This document shows positions 35,392-44,855 of a stretch of 64,000 nucleotides of DNA, piece by piece (within the stretch, counting starts at the first letter, position 1; each line of letters begins with the position of its first letter). A program made the translations under genes and the position numbers. This DNA is from Orrella dioscoreae (GTDB lineage Bacteria > Pseudomonadota > Gammaproteobacteria > Burkholderiales > Burkholderiaceae_B): contig NZ_LT907988.1 of the NCBI RefSeq assembly GCF_900089455.2, positions 1,116,001 through 1,180,000 of the forward strand, in the 5' to 3' direction. A model generated the notes under the pieces. The model ran no database searches. It saw only the letters and a program-made list of their open reading frames with translations, and had not been told where the DNA came from.

Positions 35392-36462
35392 TCAGCCCGG
35401 CAGGTCGCCCGGCGCATGCTTGCGCAGGACATCCCGCGCGGCTTCGTAGTCGGGCAGGATCTGGCCGACCTCGGCCCAGAAGTCATGGCTGTGGTTCATC
35501 TCGCGCAGGTGCGCGAGTTCGTGGGCGATGACGTAATCGATGATGTCGGGCGCGAAATGGATCAGGCGCCAGTTCAGCGAGATGTTGCCGTCGCTGGTGC
35601 AGGAGCCCCAGCGCGTGGTGGCCGACGACAGCCGCCAGCGGTTGATGCGCAGGCCGCTGCGGTCCAGGAACACCTTCAGGCGCACGTCGAACCATTGCGC
35701 GGCGCGGCGTTGCAGCCAGGCCTGCGCGCTGTCGCGGATGCGCGCGTGATCGGCGTCGGGCGGCAGGGGCAGCCACAGCGTGTCGCCGTCCTGGGGACGC
35801 TCGGGGTCGCCCGAGTAGATCGCCTGCATGGCGCGCGGGTTGGCGGGCCGCGCTGCGCCGGCTTCGGCGGCGGGCGGCGTGCCGAGCTGCAACTGGATGC
35901 GCCGGCCCAGGTAAGGCAGTTCGCCGCCGGCCTGCCAGCGTGTGTGCGCCAGGGCCAGGCGTTCCTGGCGCGTGTGCCAGTCACGCAGTTTCGACAGGAT
36001 CCAGCGGGACTTTTCGCGCACGGCCTCGTCCACCTGGGCCAACGTGACCCAGTTCGGCGCGGTCACCCGCAAGCCATCGTCGCCGATCACGAAGCCGATG
36101 CTGCGGCGGCGCGAACGCAGCAGCACGTAGCCGATGGCTTGCTGCTCTGTCCCGGTCTCGCGCCAGCGCGCGCCGTCGGGCAGCGACGGCGGACGCGGCG
36201 TGGGCACGCGCGAGGCCGGCGTGGCGGAAGGACGGGAAGGGGCCAGCGAAGGCGGCGCAGGCGGTGCGGCGGGCCGGGCAACGGGCGCTGCCGGAGGGCG
36301 TGCAGGGGCCGGGGCGACGGGCCTGGACGCCGGCGCGACAGGCGCGGTATCCGGCGCCACCTGCACGGGGGCGCTGGCGGGCGGCGCGGGCACGCGAGGC
36401 GCCACCGGCGCCGGCATCACCGGGTCGAACAGATCCAGTTGCACCCGGCCGCCAGGCATCAT
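35392..36462 (-). CDS. YgjP/WLM-type (DUF45) zinc metallopeptidase-like protein with Pro/Ala-rich N-terminus
   Basis: 356 residues. The C-terminal half is the UPF/DUF45 domain with the zinc motif VIAHELAHLREMNHSHDFW and the preceding RWGSCTSDGNISLNWRLI. The N-terminal ~85 residues after MMPGGRVQLDLFD are almost entirely Pro, Ala, Val and Arg, an unusual low-complexity linker. The ATG at 36462 overlaps the plsC stop by ATGA and is preferred over upstream in-frame ATGs. It is the last gene of the glyQ operon. The physiological substrate of the family is unknown. Confidence 0.82.
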   Translation of the reverse strand: MMPGGRVQLDLFDPVMPAPVAPRVPAPPASAPVQVAPDTAPVAPASRPVAPAPARPPAAPVARPAAPPAPPSLAPSRPSATPASRVPTPRPPSLPDGARWRETGTEQQAIGYVLLRSRRRSIGFVIGDDGLRVTAPNWVTLAQVDEAVREKSRWILSKLRDWHTRQERLALAHTRWQAGGELPYLGRRIQLQLGTPPAAEAGAARPANPRAMQAIYSGDPERPQDGDTLWLPLPPDADHARIRDSAQAWLQRRAAQWFDVRLKVFLDRSGLRINRWRLSSATTRWGSCTSDGNISLNWRLIHFAPDIIDYVIAHELAHLREMNHSHDFWAEVGQILPDYEAARDVLRKHAPGDLPG

Positions 36463-37226
36463 GTCGCGCGTGGCGCCTGGGCAGGAGGGGGAACGAAAGG
36501 GCCGCTGTAGCGTTCCGGGCTCAGGCGGCGCATCTCGGTCTCGATCCACGTCTGCACGCGGGTATTGATCTCTTCAGGCGTGAGGCCCGTGGGATCGATG
36601 GCCGGACCGAAAGACAGCGTGACGAGGCCCGGACGCTTCACGAAGGCATTGCGCGGCCAGCACTCGCCGGCGTTGTGGGCCATCGGGATGATGGGCGCGC
36701 CGGTGCGGTGCGCGAGCAGCGCGCCGCCCATCTTGTAGCGGCCGGCCTGGCCGACGGGGATGCGGGTGCCTTCCGGGAACAGCAGCGGCCAGCGGCCTTC
36801 GGCCAGGCGCTTCGCGCCCAGCGAGGCGACCTGCTCGAAGGCGTCGCGGCCGCGCGCGCGGTCGATGGGGATCATGCGCAGCAGCGCCAGGCCCCAGCCG
36901 AAGAAAGGCACGCGGTGCAGTTCGCGCTTGTAGACGAAGCACACCTGGCGGGGGAAGTACCCCGGGAAGTACAGCGTCTCCCAGGCCGACTGGTGCTTGG
37001 CCAGGATGATGGCGCCACCCTCGGGCAGGTTCTCCATCCCTTCGACCTTCCAGCGGATGCCGCAGATGACCTTCGCCCCCCACAGCGCCAGGCGCGGCCA
37101 GCCCACGGTCAGGCGGTAGCGCGGACCCAGCGGCAGCGGCGCCCACAGGATGCAGGCGAAGGCGTACGGGATGACGGTGACCACGAGGAACACCGCGTAC
37201 AGGAACGAGCGCAACCCCGCCATCAT
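36459..37226 (-). CDS. plsC: 1-acyl-sn-glycerol-3-phosphate acyltransferase
   Basis: The 255-residue membrane enzyme makes phosphatidic acid from lysophosphatidic acid. Acyltransferase motifs are in order: KHQSAWETLYF (motif I), the RxxPFFGW/IPIDR region and FPEGTRIPVG (motif III). An N-terminal membrane helix (residues ~5-28) anchors it. Motif I ends in Glu instead of the usual Asp, a variant common in this branch. The start at 37226 overlaps the gmhB stop and the stop overlaps the next start, both by ATGA. Confidence 0.92.
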   Translation of the reverse strand: MMAGLRSFLYAVFLVVTVIPYAFACILWAPLPLGPRYRLTVGWPRLALWGAKVICGIRWKVEGMENLPEGGAIILAKHQSAWETLYFPGYFPRQVCFVYKRELHRVPFFGWGLALLRMIPIDRARGRDAFEQVASLGAKRLAEGRWPLLFPEGTRIPVGQAGRYKMGGALLAHRTGAPIIPMAHNAGECWPRNAFVKRPGLVTLSFGPAIDPTGLTPEEINTRVQTWIETEMRRLSPERYSGPFVPPPAQAPRAT

Positions 37227-37759
37227 GCCTCCAGCAACGCGTCGACCACGGCGGCAAGATCGTCGCGGATCTCGGTGCCGGGGGGCAGTTCGGGGCTGGC
37301 GGCGGTCTTCTCGCCGTTGCCGGTGCGCACCAGCCATGGGCGGCAACCCGCCTGGACGCTGGCCTGCAGGTCGCGCAGCGAGTCGCCCACGGCGGGCACG
37401 CCGTCCAGCGAGACGTCGTAGCGGCGCGCGATGTCGTGGAAGAGCCCGGGCAGCGGCTTGCGGCAGACGCAGCCGTCGTCCGGCCCGTGCGGGCACAGGA
37501 AGAAGGCGTCGACCGCGCCGCCCAGCGCCGCCAGCTCCTTGCGCAGCTTGTTGTGCATGGCGGTCAGGGCGGCCATGTCGAACAGGCCGCGGGCGATGCC
37601 GGACTGGTTGGAGGCCACGACGACCTTCCAGCCCGCCTGGGACAGGCGCGCGATGGCGGCGAGGCTGCCGGGCAGGGCGATCCATTCGTCCGCGGACTTC
37701 ACGAAGTCCTTGCGGTCCTGGTTGATGACCCCGTCGCGGTCAAGGATGATGAGCTTCAC
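37223..37759 (-). CDS. gmhB: D-glycero-beta-D-manno-heptose-1,7-bisphosphate 7-phosphatase
   Basis: A 178-residue HAD phosphatase of the ADP-heptose pathway for LPS inner core. The HAD nucleophile motif LDRDGVIN, the ASNQSGIARG motif, and the family's zinc-binding loop CPHGPDDGCVCRKP are all present, as is the VGDSLRDLQA motif. It overlaps glyS upstream and plsC downstream by four bases each. Pairing with glycyl-tRNA synthetase and plsC is common in betaproteobacteria. Confidence 0.94.
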   Translation of the reverse strand: MKLIILDRDGVINQDRKDFVKSADEWIALPGSLAAIARLSQAGWKVVVASNQSGIARGLFDMAALTAMHNKLRKELAALGGAVDAFFLCPHGPDDGCVCRKPLPGLFHDIARRYDVSLDGVPAVGDSLRDLQASVQAGCRPWLVRTGNGEKTAASPELPPGTEIRDDLAAVVDALLEA

Positions 37760-39897
37760 TGGGCAAGCCTGGAAATGTCGGCAACCTGGTTCATCAGGCG
37801 GTGCAGCCGCGCCAGCAGCGCGAGCCGGTTGGCGCGCACGTCGGGGTCATCGGCCATGACCATGACGTCGGCGAAGAACGCGTCGACCGCGCCACGGGCT
37901 TGCGCCAGCGTGCTGAGCGCGGCGCCGAAGTCACCGGCGGCCAGGCAGGCATCGGCTTGCGGCTGCAGCGTGTCGACGGCTTCGGCCAGCGAGCGTTCGG
38001 CGGCTTCCACGTAGCGCGACGCGTCGGGGTCGCCCGGCTCGCCTTCGGCCTTCTTCAGCAGGTTGCCGATGCGCTTGTTGGCGGCGGCCAGGCTGGCCGC
38101 CTCGGGCAGGGCCAGGAAGGACACCACGGCGCGCACGCGCGCGGCCACCTGGTGCAGCGGCGGCTGCAGGGCGATCACGGCGTCGACGGCGCTGCGGTCG
38201 AACTCGCCGGCCAGCTGGTTGCGCACGCGCTCATAGATGAAATCCCGCACTTCGGTCAGCACTGCCGGGGCGACGCGGCCTTCGCCGAAGCCGGCGGCGG
38301 CTTGCGCCAGCAGGTCGCTCAGCGTCAGCGGGCCGTTCTCGGCGGCCTTCAGCCAGCCGCCCGCGGCCAGTTGCTCGAACGCGCTGATGATGCCTTGCGC
38401 GGCGCGGCGCAGGCCGAAGGGGTCGCGTTCGCCGGTGGGGGCCTGGCCGATGCTCCAGATGCCCACCAGGGTCTCGGCGCGCTCGGCCAGGAACAGCACG
38501 GCGGCGGTCAGGCCGTCGCGGTCCACGGGGGCGTCCAGGCGGATGCGGTATTGCTCGCGCAACGCGCGCACCACCTCCGGCGATTCGCCGTCGCCCGTCG
38601 CGTAGTAGGCGCCGATGACGCCTTGCAGCTCGGGGAATTCGCCCACCATCAGCGTGCTGAGGTCGGCCTTGGCCAGCTCGGCGGCGCGGTCCGCCTGCCG
38701 GGCGTCGCCGCCCAGCGTGGTGGCGGCGAAGCGCGCCAGGGCGCGCACGCGCTCGACGCGCTCGAGCTGGCTGCCCAGCTTGTTGTGATAGACGATGCTG
38801 CCCAGCTGCGCGTTGCGGCTGGCCAGCGGCGTCTTGCGATCGGTCTGGAAGAAGAACTCGGCATCGGCCAGGCGCGGGCGCACCACGCGCTGGTTGCCTT
38901 CGATGATGTTGTGCGGGTCCTTGGTGCTCATGTTGCTGACGATGAGGAAGCGATGCGTCAGCTTGCCGCTGGCCGGGTCGAACAGCGGGAAGTACTTCTG
39001 GTTCAACCGCATGGTCAGGATCAGGCATTCCTGCGGCACGGCCAGGAAGCGTTCCTCGAACTCGCCGGCGTACACCGTGGGCCATTCGACCAGCGCGGTG
39101 ACCTCGTCCAGCAGCGACTCGACCTCGGGATCGGTGCCCAGCGAGCCGCCCAGGCGCGCGGCCTGGGTCTGCAGCTGGGCCTCGATGGTGGCGCGGCGCG
39201 TGTCGAAGGCGACGATGACGTGGCCTTCCTCGGCCAGCAACTGGGCGTAGTCGCCGGCGGCGGCCAGGTCGAACGCGTGCTTGGACAGGAAGCGGTGGCC
39301 GCGCAGCGTGCGGCCGGCGGTCAGGCCCAGGGCGGTGACCGGCACGATGTCGGTGTCATGCAGCGCGACCAGGCCGTGGGCCGGGCGCACGAAGCGCACG
39401 GTGGTGTGCCCATCGTCCAGCTGGTAGCGCATGACCTTGGGGATGGGCAGGGCGGCCAGCGAGGCGTCCAGCGCCTGCTGCAGGCCTTCGGCCAGCGCGA
39501 TGCCGGGCGCCGTGCCGCGCGCGACCAGGTAGTCCTGCTTGCCGTCGGATTCGCGCGCGAGCGTGGCGAGGTCGATGTCGGCCAGGCCCTTGGCGGCCAG
39601 CTTCTTCACGAGCGCGGGGGTGGCGGTGCCGTCGGCGGCCAGGCCGATCTGCGCGGGCATGAGCTTCTCGGCGTAGGTCTGCTCGGGCGCCTGGGCGCGC
39701 ACCTGCGAGAACAGGGCGGCCAGGCGGCGCGGCGTGGCGTAAGGCGTGACGTCGCAGTTCTCGGCCAGCAAACCGTTGGCGGCCAGGCTGGCGCGCAGGC
39801 CCTCGGCGAAGGCCTGGCCCAGCTTGCGCAAGGCCTTGGGCGGAAGCTCTTCGGTGAAGAGCTCGATCAGCAGGGGGCGGATGTCCTGGGCGCTCAT
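37756..39897 (-). CDS. glyS: Glycyl-tRNA synthetase beta subunit
   Basis: The 713-residue beta subunit of the bacterial alpha2-beta2 enzyme. The N-terminus ([26 protein letters not shown]) and HD-like plus anticodon-binding C-terminal regions match the family. It provides tRNA recognition, while the alpha subunit from the next gene upstream forms glycyl-adenylate. Stop and start codons overlap with both neighbours (ATGA), consistent with equal subunit synthesis. Confidence 0.96.
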   Translation of the reverse strand: MSAQDIRPLLIELFTEELPPKALRKLGQAFAEGLRASLAANGLLAENCDVTPYATPRRLAALFSQVRAQAPEQTYAEKLMPAQIGLAADGTATPALVKKLAAKGLADIDLATLARESDGKQDYLVARGTAPGIALAEGLQQALDASLAALPIPKVMRYQLDDGHTTVRFVRPAHGLVALHDTDIVPVTALGLTAGRTLRGHRFLSKHAFDLAAAGDYAQLLAEEGHVIVAFDTRRATIEAQLQTQAARLGGSLGTDPEVESLLDEVTALVEWPTVYAGEFEERFLAVPQECLILTMRLNQKYFPLFDPASGKLTHRFLIVSNMSTKDPHNIIEGNQRVVRPRLADAEFFFQTDRKTPLASRNAQLGSIVYHNKLGSQLERVERVRALARFAATTLGGDARQADRAAELAKADLSTLMVGEFPELQGVIGAYYATGDGESPEVVRALREQYRIRLDAPVDRDGLTAAVLFLAERAETLVGIWSIGQAPTGERDPFGLRRAAQGIISAFEQLAAGGWLKAAENGPLTLSDLLAQAAAGFGEGRVAPAVLTEVRDFIYERVRNQLAGEFDRSAVDAVIALQPPLHQVAARVRAVVSFLALPEAASLAAANKRIGNLLKKAEGEPGDPDASRYVEAAERSLAEAVDTLQPQADACLAAGDFGAALSTLAQARGAVDAFFADVMVMADDPDVRANRLALLARLHRLMNQVADISRLAQ

Positions 39898-40805
39898 TGT
39901 GCGGCCTCCACGTCTTGGCGGCTTGCCATGGGGAAGCCCAGCTTTTCGCGTGAATCGTAATAGGCCTGTGCGACGGCGCGCGACAGGTTGCGGATGCGGC
40001 CGATGTAGGCGGCACGCTCGGTCACGCTGATCGCGCCGCGCGCGTCCAGCATGTTGAAGGTGTGGGCGGCCTTGAGCGTCGCTTCATAGGCCGGCAGGGC
40101 CAGCGGCACTTCCATCAGGCGCTTGGCCTCGGCTTCGTAGTCGTTGAAATGGGCAAACAGCATGGGCGCCGAGGCATGTTCGAAGTTGTAGGTGGACTGT
40201 TCCACTTCGTTCTGGTGGAACACGTCGCGATACAGGACGGGCGCGCCGCCGGGGCCGCCTTCCGTCCAGACGAGGTCATAGACGCTTTCCACGCCCTGCA
40301 GGTACATCGCCAGGCGTTCGAGGCCGTAGGTGATCTCGCCGGTGGTCAGGCTGCAATCCAGGCCGCCGACCTGCTGGAAGTAGGTGAACTGGGTGACTTC
40401 CATGCCGTTCAGCCAGACTTCCCAGCCCAGGCCCCAGGCGCCCAGCGTCGGGTTTTCCCAGTCGTCCTCGACGAAGCGGATGTCGTGCTCGGCCGGGTCG
40501 ATGCCCAGCGCCTGCAGCGAACCGATGTACAGGTCCAGGATGTCGGTGGGCGCGGGCTTGAGCACCACCTGGTACTGGTAGTAGTGCTGCAGGCGGTTGG
40601 GGTTCTCGCCGTAGCGGCCGTCCTTGGGGCGGCGCGAGGGCTGCACGTAGGCCGCGCGCCAGGGTTCGGGGCCGATGGCGCGCAGGAACGTGGCGGTATG
40701 CGAGGTGCCTGCGCCCACTTCCATGTCGTAGGGTTGCAGCAGGGCGCAGCCTTGCTGGTCCCAATACTGCTGTAGCCGGAGGATGATTTGCTGGAAAGTG
40801 AGCAT
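39894..40805 (-). CDS. glyQ: Glycyl-tRNA synthetase alpha subunit
   Basis: The 303-residue catalytic subunit begins [35 protein letters not shown] as in all GlyQ proteins, and carries [25 protein letters not shown] in the active-site region. It is the first gene of the operon; its promoter must lie in the 285-bp GC-rich gap before fumarase (40806-41090), where I see only G/C palindromes and no clear -35/-10 pair. Confidence 0.96.
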   Translation of the reverse strand: MLTFQQIILRLQQYWDQQGCALLQPYDMEVGAGTSHTATFLRAIGPEPWRAAYVQPSRRPKDGRYGENPNRLQHYYQYQVVLKPAPTDILDLYIGSLQALGIDPAEHDIRFVEDDWENPTLGAWGLGWEVWLNGMEVTQFTYFQQVGGLDCSLTTGEITYGLERLAMYLQGVESVYDLVWTEGGPGGAPVLYRDVFHQNEVEQSTYNFEHASAPMLFAHFNDYEAEAKRLMEVPLALPAYEATLKAAHTFNMLDARGAISVTERAAYIGRIRNLSRAVAQAYYDSREKLGFPMASRQDVEAAQ

Positions 40806-41090
40806 GGGTTGGACGTGCCGGGTTGAGGCCTGGCCGTTGGAGTCTGCCGGGTGGATGCTTGCGGACCGCTCCCGGCTCCGGAAGAGGAGGCGGGGCGAGG
40901 GTAACGTTCGATTTTAGCGTGGCTGGCGCGGACTGGGGCGCGGGGGCCGCCCGGGCCCGCCCGGGGGGCGATGTCCCGGGGCATTCGCGCCGCGGCCGCG
41001 CCCGCCGTATGATTGCCGACTTGCGTCAGCCGCCCGCCGTCCTCGCGCGGGCTCCGCCCCCCTTTCCTTTCACTTCCACAGCGATACGCC

Positions 41091-42614
41091 ATGTCCGTGA
41101 CCATCAAGGAAGATGACCTGATCCAGTCGATCGCCGACGCGGTCCAGTTCATCAGCTACTACCATCCCGTCGACTACATCCGCCACCTGGCGCGCGCCTA
41201 CGAGCGCGAGGAAAGCCCCGCCGCGCGCGACGCGATGGCGCAGATCCTCACCAACTCGCGCCTGTGCGCCGAAGGCCGCCGCCCGCTCTGCCAGGACACC
41301 GGCATCGTCAACGTGTTCCTGAAGGTCGGCATGAACGTGCGCTTCGAGTCCTGTAGGAGCTTGCAGGCGCTCTGCGACGAAGGCGTTCGCCAGGGCTACC
41401 TGAATCCGGACAATCCGCTGCGTGCCTCGGTGCTGGACGATCCGCTGTTCGCCCGCCGCAACACCCGCGACAACACGCCCTGTATCGTCAACGTCGAACT
41501 GGTGCCCGGCGACACCGTCGACGTGCAGGTGGCCGCCAAGGGCGGCGGTTCCGAGAACAAGTCCAAGTTCGTCATGCTCAACCCCAGCGATTCGCTGGTG
41601 GACTGGGTGCTCAAGACCGTCCCGACCATGGGCGCGGGCTGGTGCCCCCCGGGCATGCTCGGCATCGGCGTCGGCGGCACCGCCGAGAAGGCCATGCTGA
41701 TGGCCAAGCAATCGCTGATGGAAGACCTGGACATGCACGAGCTGCTGGCCCGCGGCCCGCAGAACAAGCTGGAAGAACTGCGCATCGAACTCTATGAAAA
41801 GGTCAACGCGCTGGGCATCGGTGCGCAGGGCCTGGGCGGCCTGACGACCGTGCTGGACGTCAAGATCCACACCTTCCCCACGCACGCGGCCTCCAAGCCC
41901 GTGGCCATGATCCCCAACTGCGCCGCGACCCGCCACGCGCATTTCGTGCTGGACGGCTCGGGCCCCGCCCGCCTGGATCCGCCCGCGCTGTCCGAGTGGC
42001 CGGACGTGCACTGGGCGCCCGACTACAACAAGTCCGAGCAGGTCAACCTGGACACGCTCACGCGCGAACAGGTCGCCAGCTGGCAGCCGGGCCAGACCCT
42101 GCTGCTGTCGGGCAAGATGCTGACGGGCCGCGATGCCGCGCACAAGCGCATCCAGGACATGCTGGCGCGCGGCGAGTCGCTGCCGGTGGACTTCGCCAAC
42201 CGCGTCATCTACTACGTCGGCCCGGTCGATCCGGTGCGCGACGAAGTGGTCGGCCCGGCCGGCCCCACCACCGCCACCCGCATGGACAAGTTCACGGACA
42301 TGATGCTGGCCCAGACCGGTCTCATCGCCATGATTGGCAAGTCCGAGCGCGGTCCCGTCGCCATCGAGGCGATCCGCAAGCACGGCTCGGCCTACCTCAT
42401 GGCCGTGGGCGGCGCGGCCTACCTGGTCTCCAAGGCCATCCGCGGCGCGCGCGTCGTGGCCTTCGAGGACCTGGGCATGGAAGCCATCTACGAGTTCGAG
42501 GTCAAGGACATGCCGGTGACGGTCGCGGTCGACGCGCAAGGCGTGTCGGTCCACAACACCGGCCCGCGCACCTGGCAGGCGAAGATCGGCAAGATCCCGG
42601 TGGCGGCTGAGTAG
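41091..42614 (+). CDS. Class I fumarate hydratase (iron-sulfur)
   Basis: A 507-residue [4Fe-4S] fumarase of the FumA/FumB class that hydrates fumarate to malate in the TCA cycle. Cluster ligand cysteines are expected at CQDTGIVNVF, at IPNCAATRHAHF, and further on. The PGPTTATRMDKFTDMM-type C-terminal domain is complete. The ATG at 41091 (MSVTIKEDD) is the family start; the upstream in-frame ATG would add unrelated residues. It is oxygen-sensitive by nature of the cluster. A strong terminator follows within 30 bp. Confidence 0.94.
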   Translation: MSVTIKEDDLIQSIADAVQFISYYHPVDYIRHLARAYEREESPAARDAMAQILTNSRLCAEGRRPLCQDTGIVNVFLKVGMNVRFESCRSLQALCDEGVRQGYLNPDNPLRASVLDDPLFARRNTRDNTPCIVNVELVPGDTVDVQVAAKGGGSENKSKFVMLNPSDSLVDWVLKTVPTMGAGWCPPGMLGIGVGGTAEKAMLMAKQSLMEDLDMHELLARGPQNKLEELRIELYEKVNALGIGAQGLGGLTTVLDVKIHTFPTHAASKPVAMIPNCAATRHAHFVLDGSGPARLDPPALSEWPDVHWAPDYNKSEQVNLDTLTREQVASWQPGQTLLLSGKMLTGRDAAHKRIQDMLARGESLPVDFANRVIYYVGPVDPVRDEVVGPAGPTTATRMDKFTDMMLAQTGLIAMIGKSERGPVAIEAIRKHGSAYLMAVGGAAYLVSKAIRGARVVAFEDLGMEAIYEFEVKDMPVTVAVDAQGVSVHNTGPRTWQAKIGKIPVAAE

Positions 42615-42643
42615 GTTCGCTGCCTATCTGTTGGAATGACTTG

Positions 42644-42668
42644 GGCGGGCCTTCGGGCCCGCCTTTTT
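42644..42668 (+). terminator. Rho-independent terminator after fumarase
   Basis: GGCGGGCC-TTCG-GGCCCGCC followed by TTTTT: an 8-bp perfect stem with a UUCG tetraloop. Confidence 0.93.
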
Positions 42669-42754
42669 CATGGCATTGCTTGCGGCGCGGTTCCTGTACA
42701 AGAGGGGGGTAAGCAGAATCCGGCGCCTCGCCTCCGACAGAAAGGAAGACTTTC

Positions 42755-44383
42755 GTGTTTCGCAATCTGAAGATATCGACCACCCTGCTGGGTGTGGTCG
42801 TGGTGTTTTTCGTGTTTCAACTGCTGCTGGGCGGCCTGGGCTACGTCGCCCTGGATCGCGTCGGCGCCGATGTGCGTGAGCTGCATCGCAACTCCGTGGT
42901 GGAAGGCAATGCCGTCAGCGCGGCGTCGCTGTCCCTGGTGGCCGCGCGTACCGATTTCAGCCGTTATGCCACGCGTGTCACGCAAGGCAATGCCGGCGAC
43001 AAGACCGCGCTGAACACCGCGCTGGCCCACGTGGCCGAAGCGGGCCGGCACTTCGCCCGCTTCGAGGCGGCGCTGACCGCGGGTGATCGCGCCAGCTCGG
43101 TGACGGCGGCCTATGTCCAGGCGTACCGCCAATACGAAACCAACCTGAACAACGTGGCGCGCGTGCTGGAAGCAGGCGACATGGCGGCCTACCTGAAGCA
43201 GGGCACCCAGGGCGTCCAGGAAACCTACATGAAGGCGCAGAGCGCATTCATGGCCTCGTCGGACGCGATCGGCGGGGCCGCGCTGGAAGGCATCACGGAC
43301 ATGACGGCGCTGTTCTCGCTGGTGCTGGCAGGCGTGCTGGCCGCGGGCCTGGCGCTGGCGGTGGGCGTCTTCGTGATGATCCGCCGCATCATCGTGCAGC
43401 CCCTGCACGACGTGGGGGAACTGTTCAAGCGGATCGCGGCGGGCAACCTGGCCAATCGCGTGCCCGATGGCGGCACGAACGAAATCGGTGCATTGCTGGT
43501 TGCGCTCAAGACCATGCAGGAAGGCCTGGTGACGACGGTGCGGCAGGTGCGCCAGGGCGTCGAGGAAATCCACGTCGGCACGCGCGAGATCTCGGCCGGC
43601 AACACCGACCTGTCCGCCCGCACCGAGCAGCAGGCGGCCTCGCTGGAGGAAACGGCGGCGAGCATGGAAGAGCTGGCCTCGGCGGTCAAGCAGAACAACG
43701 ACAGCGCGCGCCAGGCCAGCGACATGGCGACGCAGACATCCCAGGTGGTCGAGCGCGGCCATGCCGCCGTGGGCGGCGTGGTCGACACCATGCAGGCCAT
43801 CGCGCAAAGCTCCTCGCGCATCGGCGAGATCGTGGGCGTGATCGACAGCATCGCCTTCCAGACCAACATCCTGGCGCTGAACGCGGCGGTCGAGGCCGCG
43901 CGCGCAGGCGAGCAGGGCAAGGGTTTCGCCGTGGTGGCCTCGGAAGTCCGCTCGCTGGCGCAACGCAGCGCGGGCGCCGCGCGCGAGATCAAGGACCTGA
44001 TCGAGGACTCCAGCGCCAAGGTGGACCACGGCGCGCGCCAGGTGGACAGCGCCGGTGCCACCATGGGCGAGATCCTGGACGCGGTGCGCCGCGTCACCAG
44101 CATCATGAGCGAGATTTCCATGGCCACGCAGGAGCAGGCCAGCGGCATCGATCAGGTGAACCTGGCGGTATCGCAGATGGACAGCGTGACGCAGCAGAAC
44201 GCCGCCTTGGTGGAAGAGGCCGCGGCCGCTGCCGGTTCGCTGGCGTCGCAGGCCAATCGCCTGCGCGAGGCGGTGGCGGTGTTCCGCCTGCCCGAGTCGG
44301 TGGTGATCGATACGGCGCCGCCGGCCTTGGGTGCCCGGCACCCCGGGCATGCGCGCCAGGCGCTCAGTTCGGCAGCGGCGTGA
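42755..44383 (+). CDS. Methyl-accepting chemotaxis protein
   Basis: A 542-residue Tar-type chemoreceptor. Membrane helix 1 (about 9-30), a four-helix-bundle periplasmic ligand domain, membrane helix 2 (about 186-208), HAMP, and the cytoplasmic signalling hairpin follow in order. The tip sequence DSIAFQTNILALNAAVEAARAGEQGKGFAVVASEVR is canonical. There is no C-terminal NWETF-type pentapeptide for CheR/CheB docking. The GTG start at 42755 has AAGGAAG upstream. The last 20 bp overlap the 3' end of convergent folK. Ligand unknown. Confidence 0.93.
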   Translation: MFRNLKISTTLLGVVVVFFVFQLLLGGLGYVALDRVGADVRELHRNSVVEGNAVSAASLSLVAARTDFSRYATRVTQGNAGDKTALNTALAHVAEAGRHFARFEAALTAGDRASSVTAAYVQAYRQYETNLNNVARVLEAGDMAAYLKQGTQGVQETYMKAQSAFMASSDAIGGAALEGITDMTALFSLVLAGVLAAGLALAVGVFVMIRRIIVQPLHDVGELFKRIAAGNLANRVPDGGTNEIGALLVALKTMQEGLVTTVRQVRQGVEEIHVGTREISAGNTDLSARTEQQAASLEETAASMEELASAVKQNNDSARQASDMATQTSQVVERGHAAVGGVVDTMQAIAQSSSRIGEIVGVIDSIAFQTNILALNAAVEAARAGEQGKGFAVVASEVRSLAQRSAGAAREIKDLIEDSSAKVDHGARQVDSAGATMGEILDAVRRVTSIMSEISMATQEQASGIDQVNLAVSQMDSVTQQNAALVEEAAAAAGSLASQANRLREAVAVFRLPESVVIDTAPPALGARHPGHARQALSSAAA

Positions 44384-44855
44384 TCGCCTGCTCGCCGCAA
44401 GCCGCCAGCCAATCGTCCAGCCCGCGGCCCTGCAGCCGCAGGCCGGGCGCCAGGTCACGCAGCGGCAGCAGCACGAAGGCGCGGCCGGTCATGCGCGGGT
44501 GGGGCAGCACGAGACGCTCGGTGTCCAGCGACACGTCGTCGTAGCAGAGCAGGTCCAGGTCCAGCGTGCGCGGCGCATTGCGATAGGGGCGTTCGCGCCC
44601 GTGCGCCAGTTCGATGCCCTGCAGCAGCGCCAGCAGGTCCAGCGGCGCCAGCGTCGTTTGCAGGCGCGCCGCGGCGTTGATGAAGTCGGGGCCCGTGGCA
44701 TCCACGGGGGCGCTGCGGTAGAAGGGCGAGGCCTCGCAGGCCTGTACGCCTGGGTTGGCAGCGAGTTCGGCCAGCGCGGCGCGCAGGGCGCCGGCGGCAT
44801 CGCCCAGATTGGCGCCCAGGCCGATATAGGCGATGTGCGTGCCGGCCAGCGTCAT
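44364..44855 (-). CDS. folK: 6-hydroxymethyl-7,8-dihydropterin pyrophosphokinase
   Basis: The 163-residue HPPK transfers pyrophosphate to the pterin in folate synthesis. The N-terminus (AYIGLGANLGDAAGALRAAL), the substrate strand FYRSAPVDATGPDFINAAARLQT, and the signature APRTLDLDLLCYDD plus LPHPRMTGRAFVLLPL are complete. Its start overlaps the pcnB stop by four bases (folK-pcnB pairing is widespread). Its 3' end overlaps the convergent chemoreceptor gene. Confidence 0.95.
   Translation of the reverse strand: MTLAGTHIAYIGLGANLGDAAGALRAALAELAANPGVQACEASPFYRSAPVDATGPDFINAAARLQTTLAPLDLLALLQGIELAHGRERPYRNAPRTLDLDLLCYDDVSLDTERLVLPHPRMTGRAFVLLPLRDLAPGLRLQGRGLDDWLAACGEQAITPLPN

Noticed and set aside
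44364..44383. Frameshift or misassembly at the overlapping 3' ends of the chemoreceptor and folK
   Set aside because: Both proteins keep their full family length. A 20-bp tail-to-tail overlap is tolerable.
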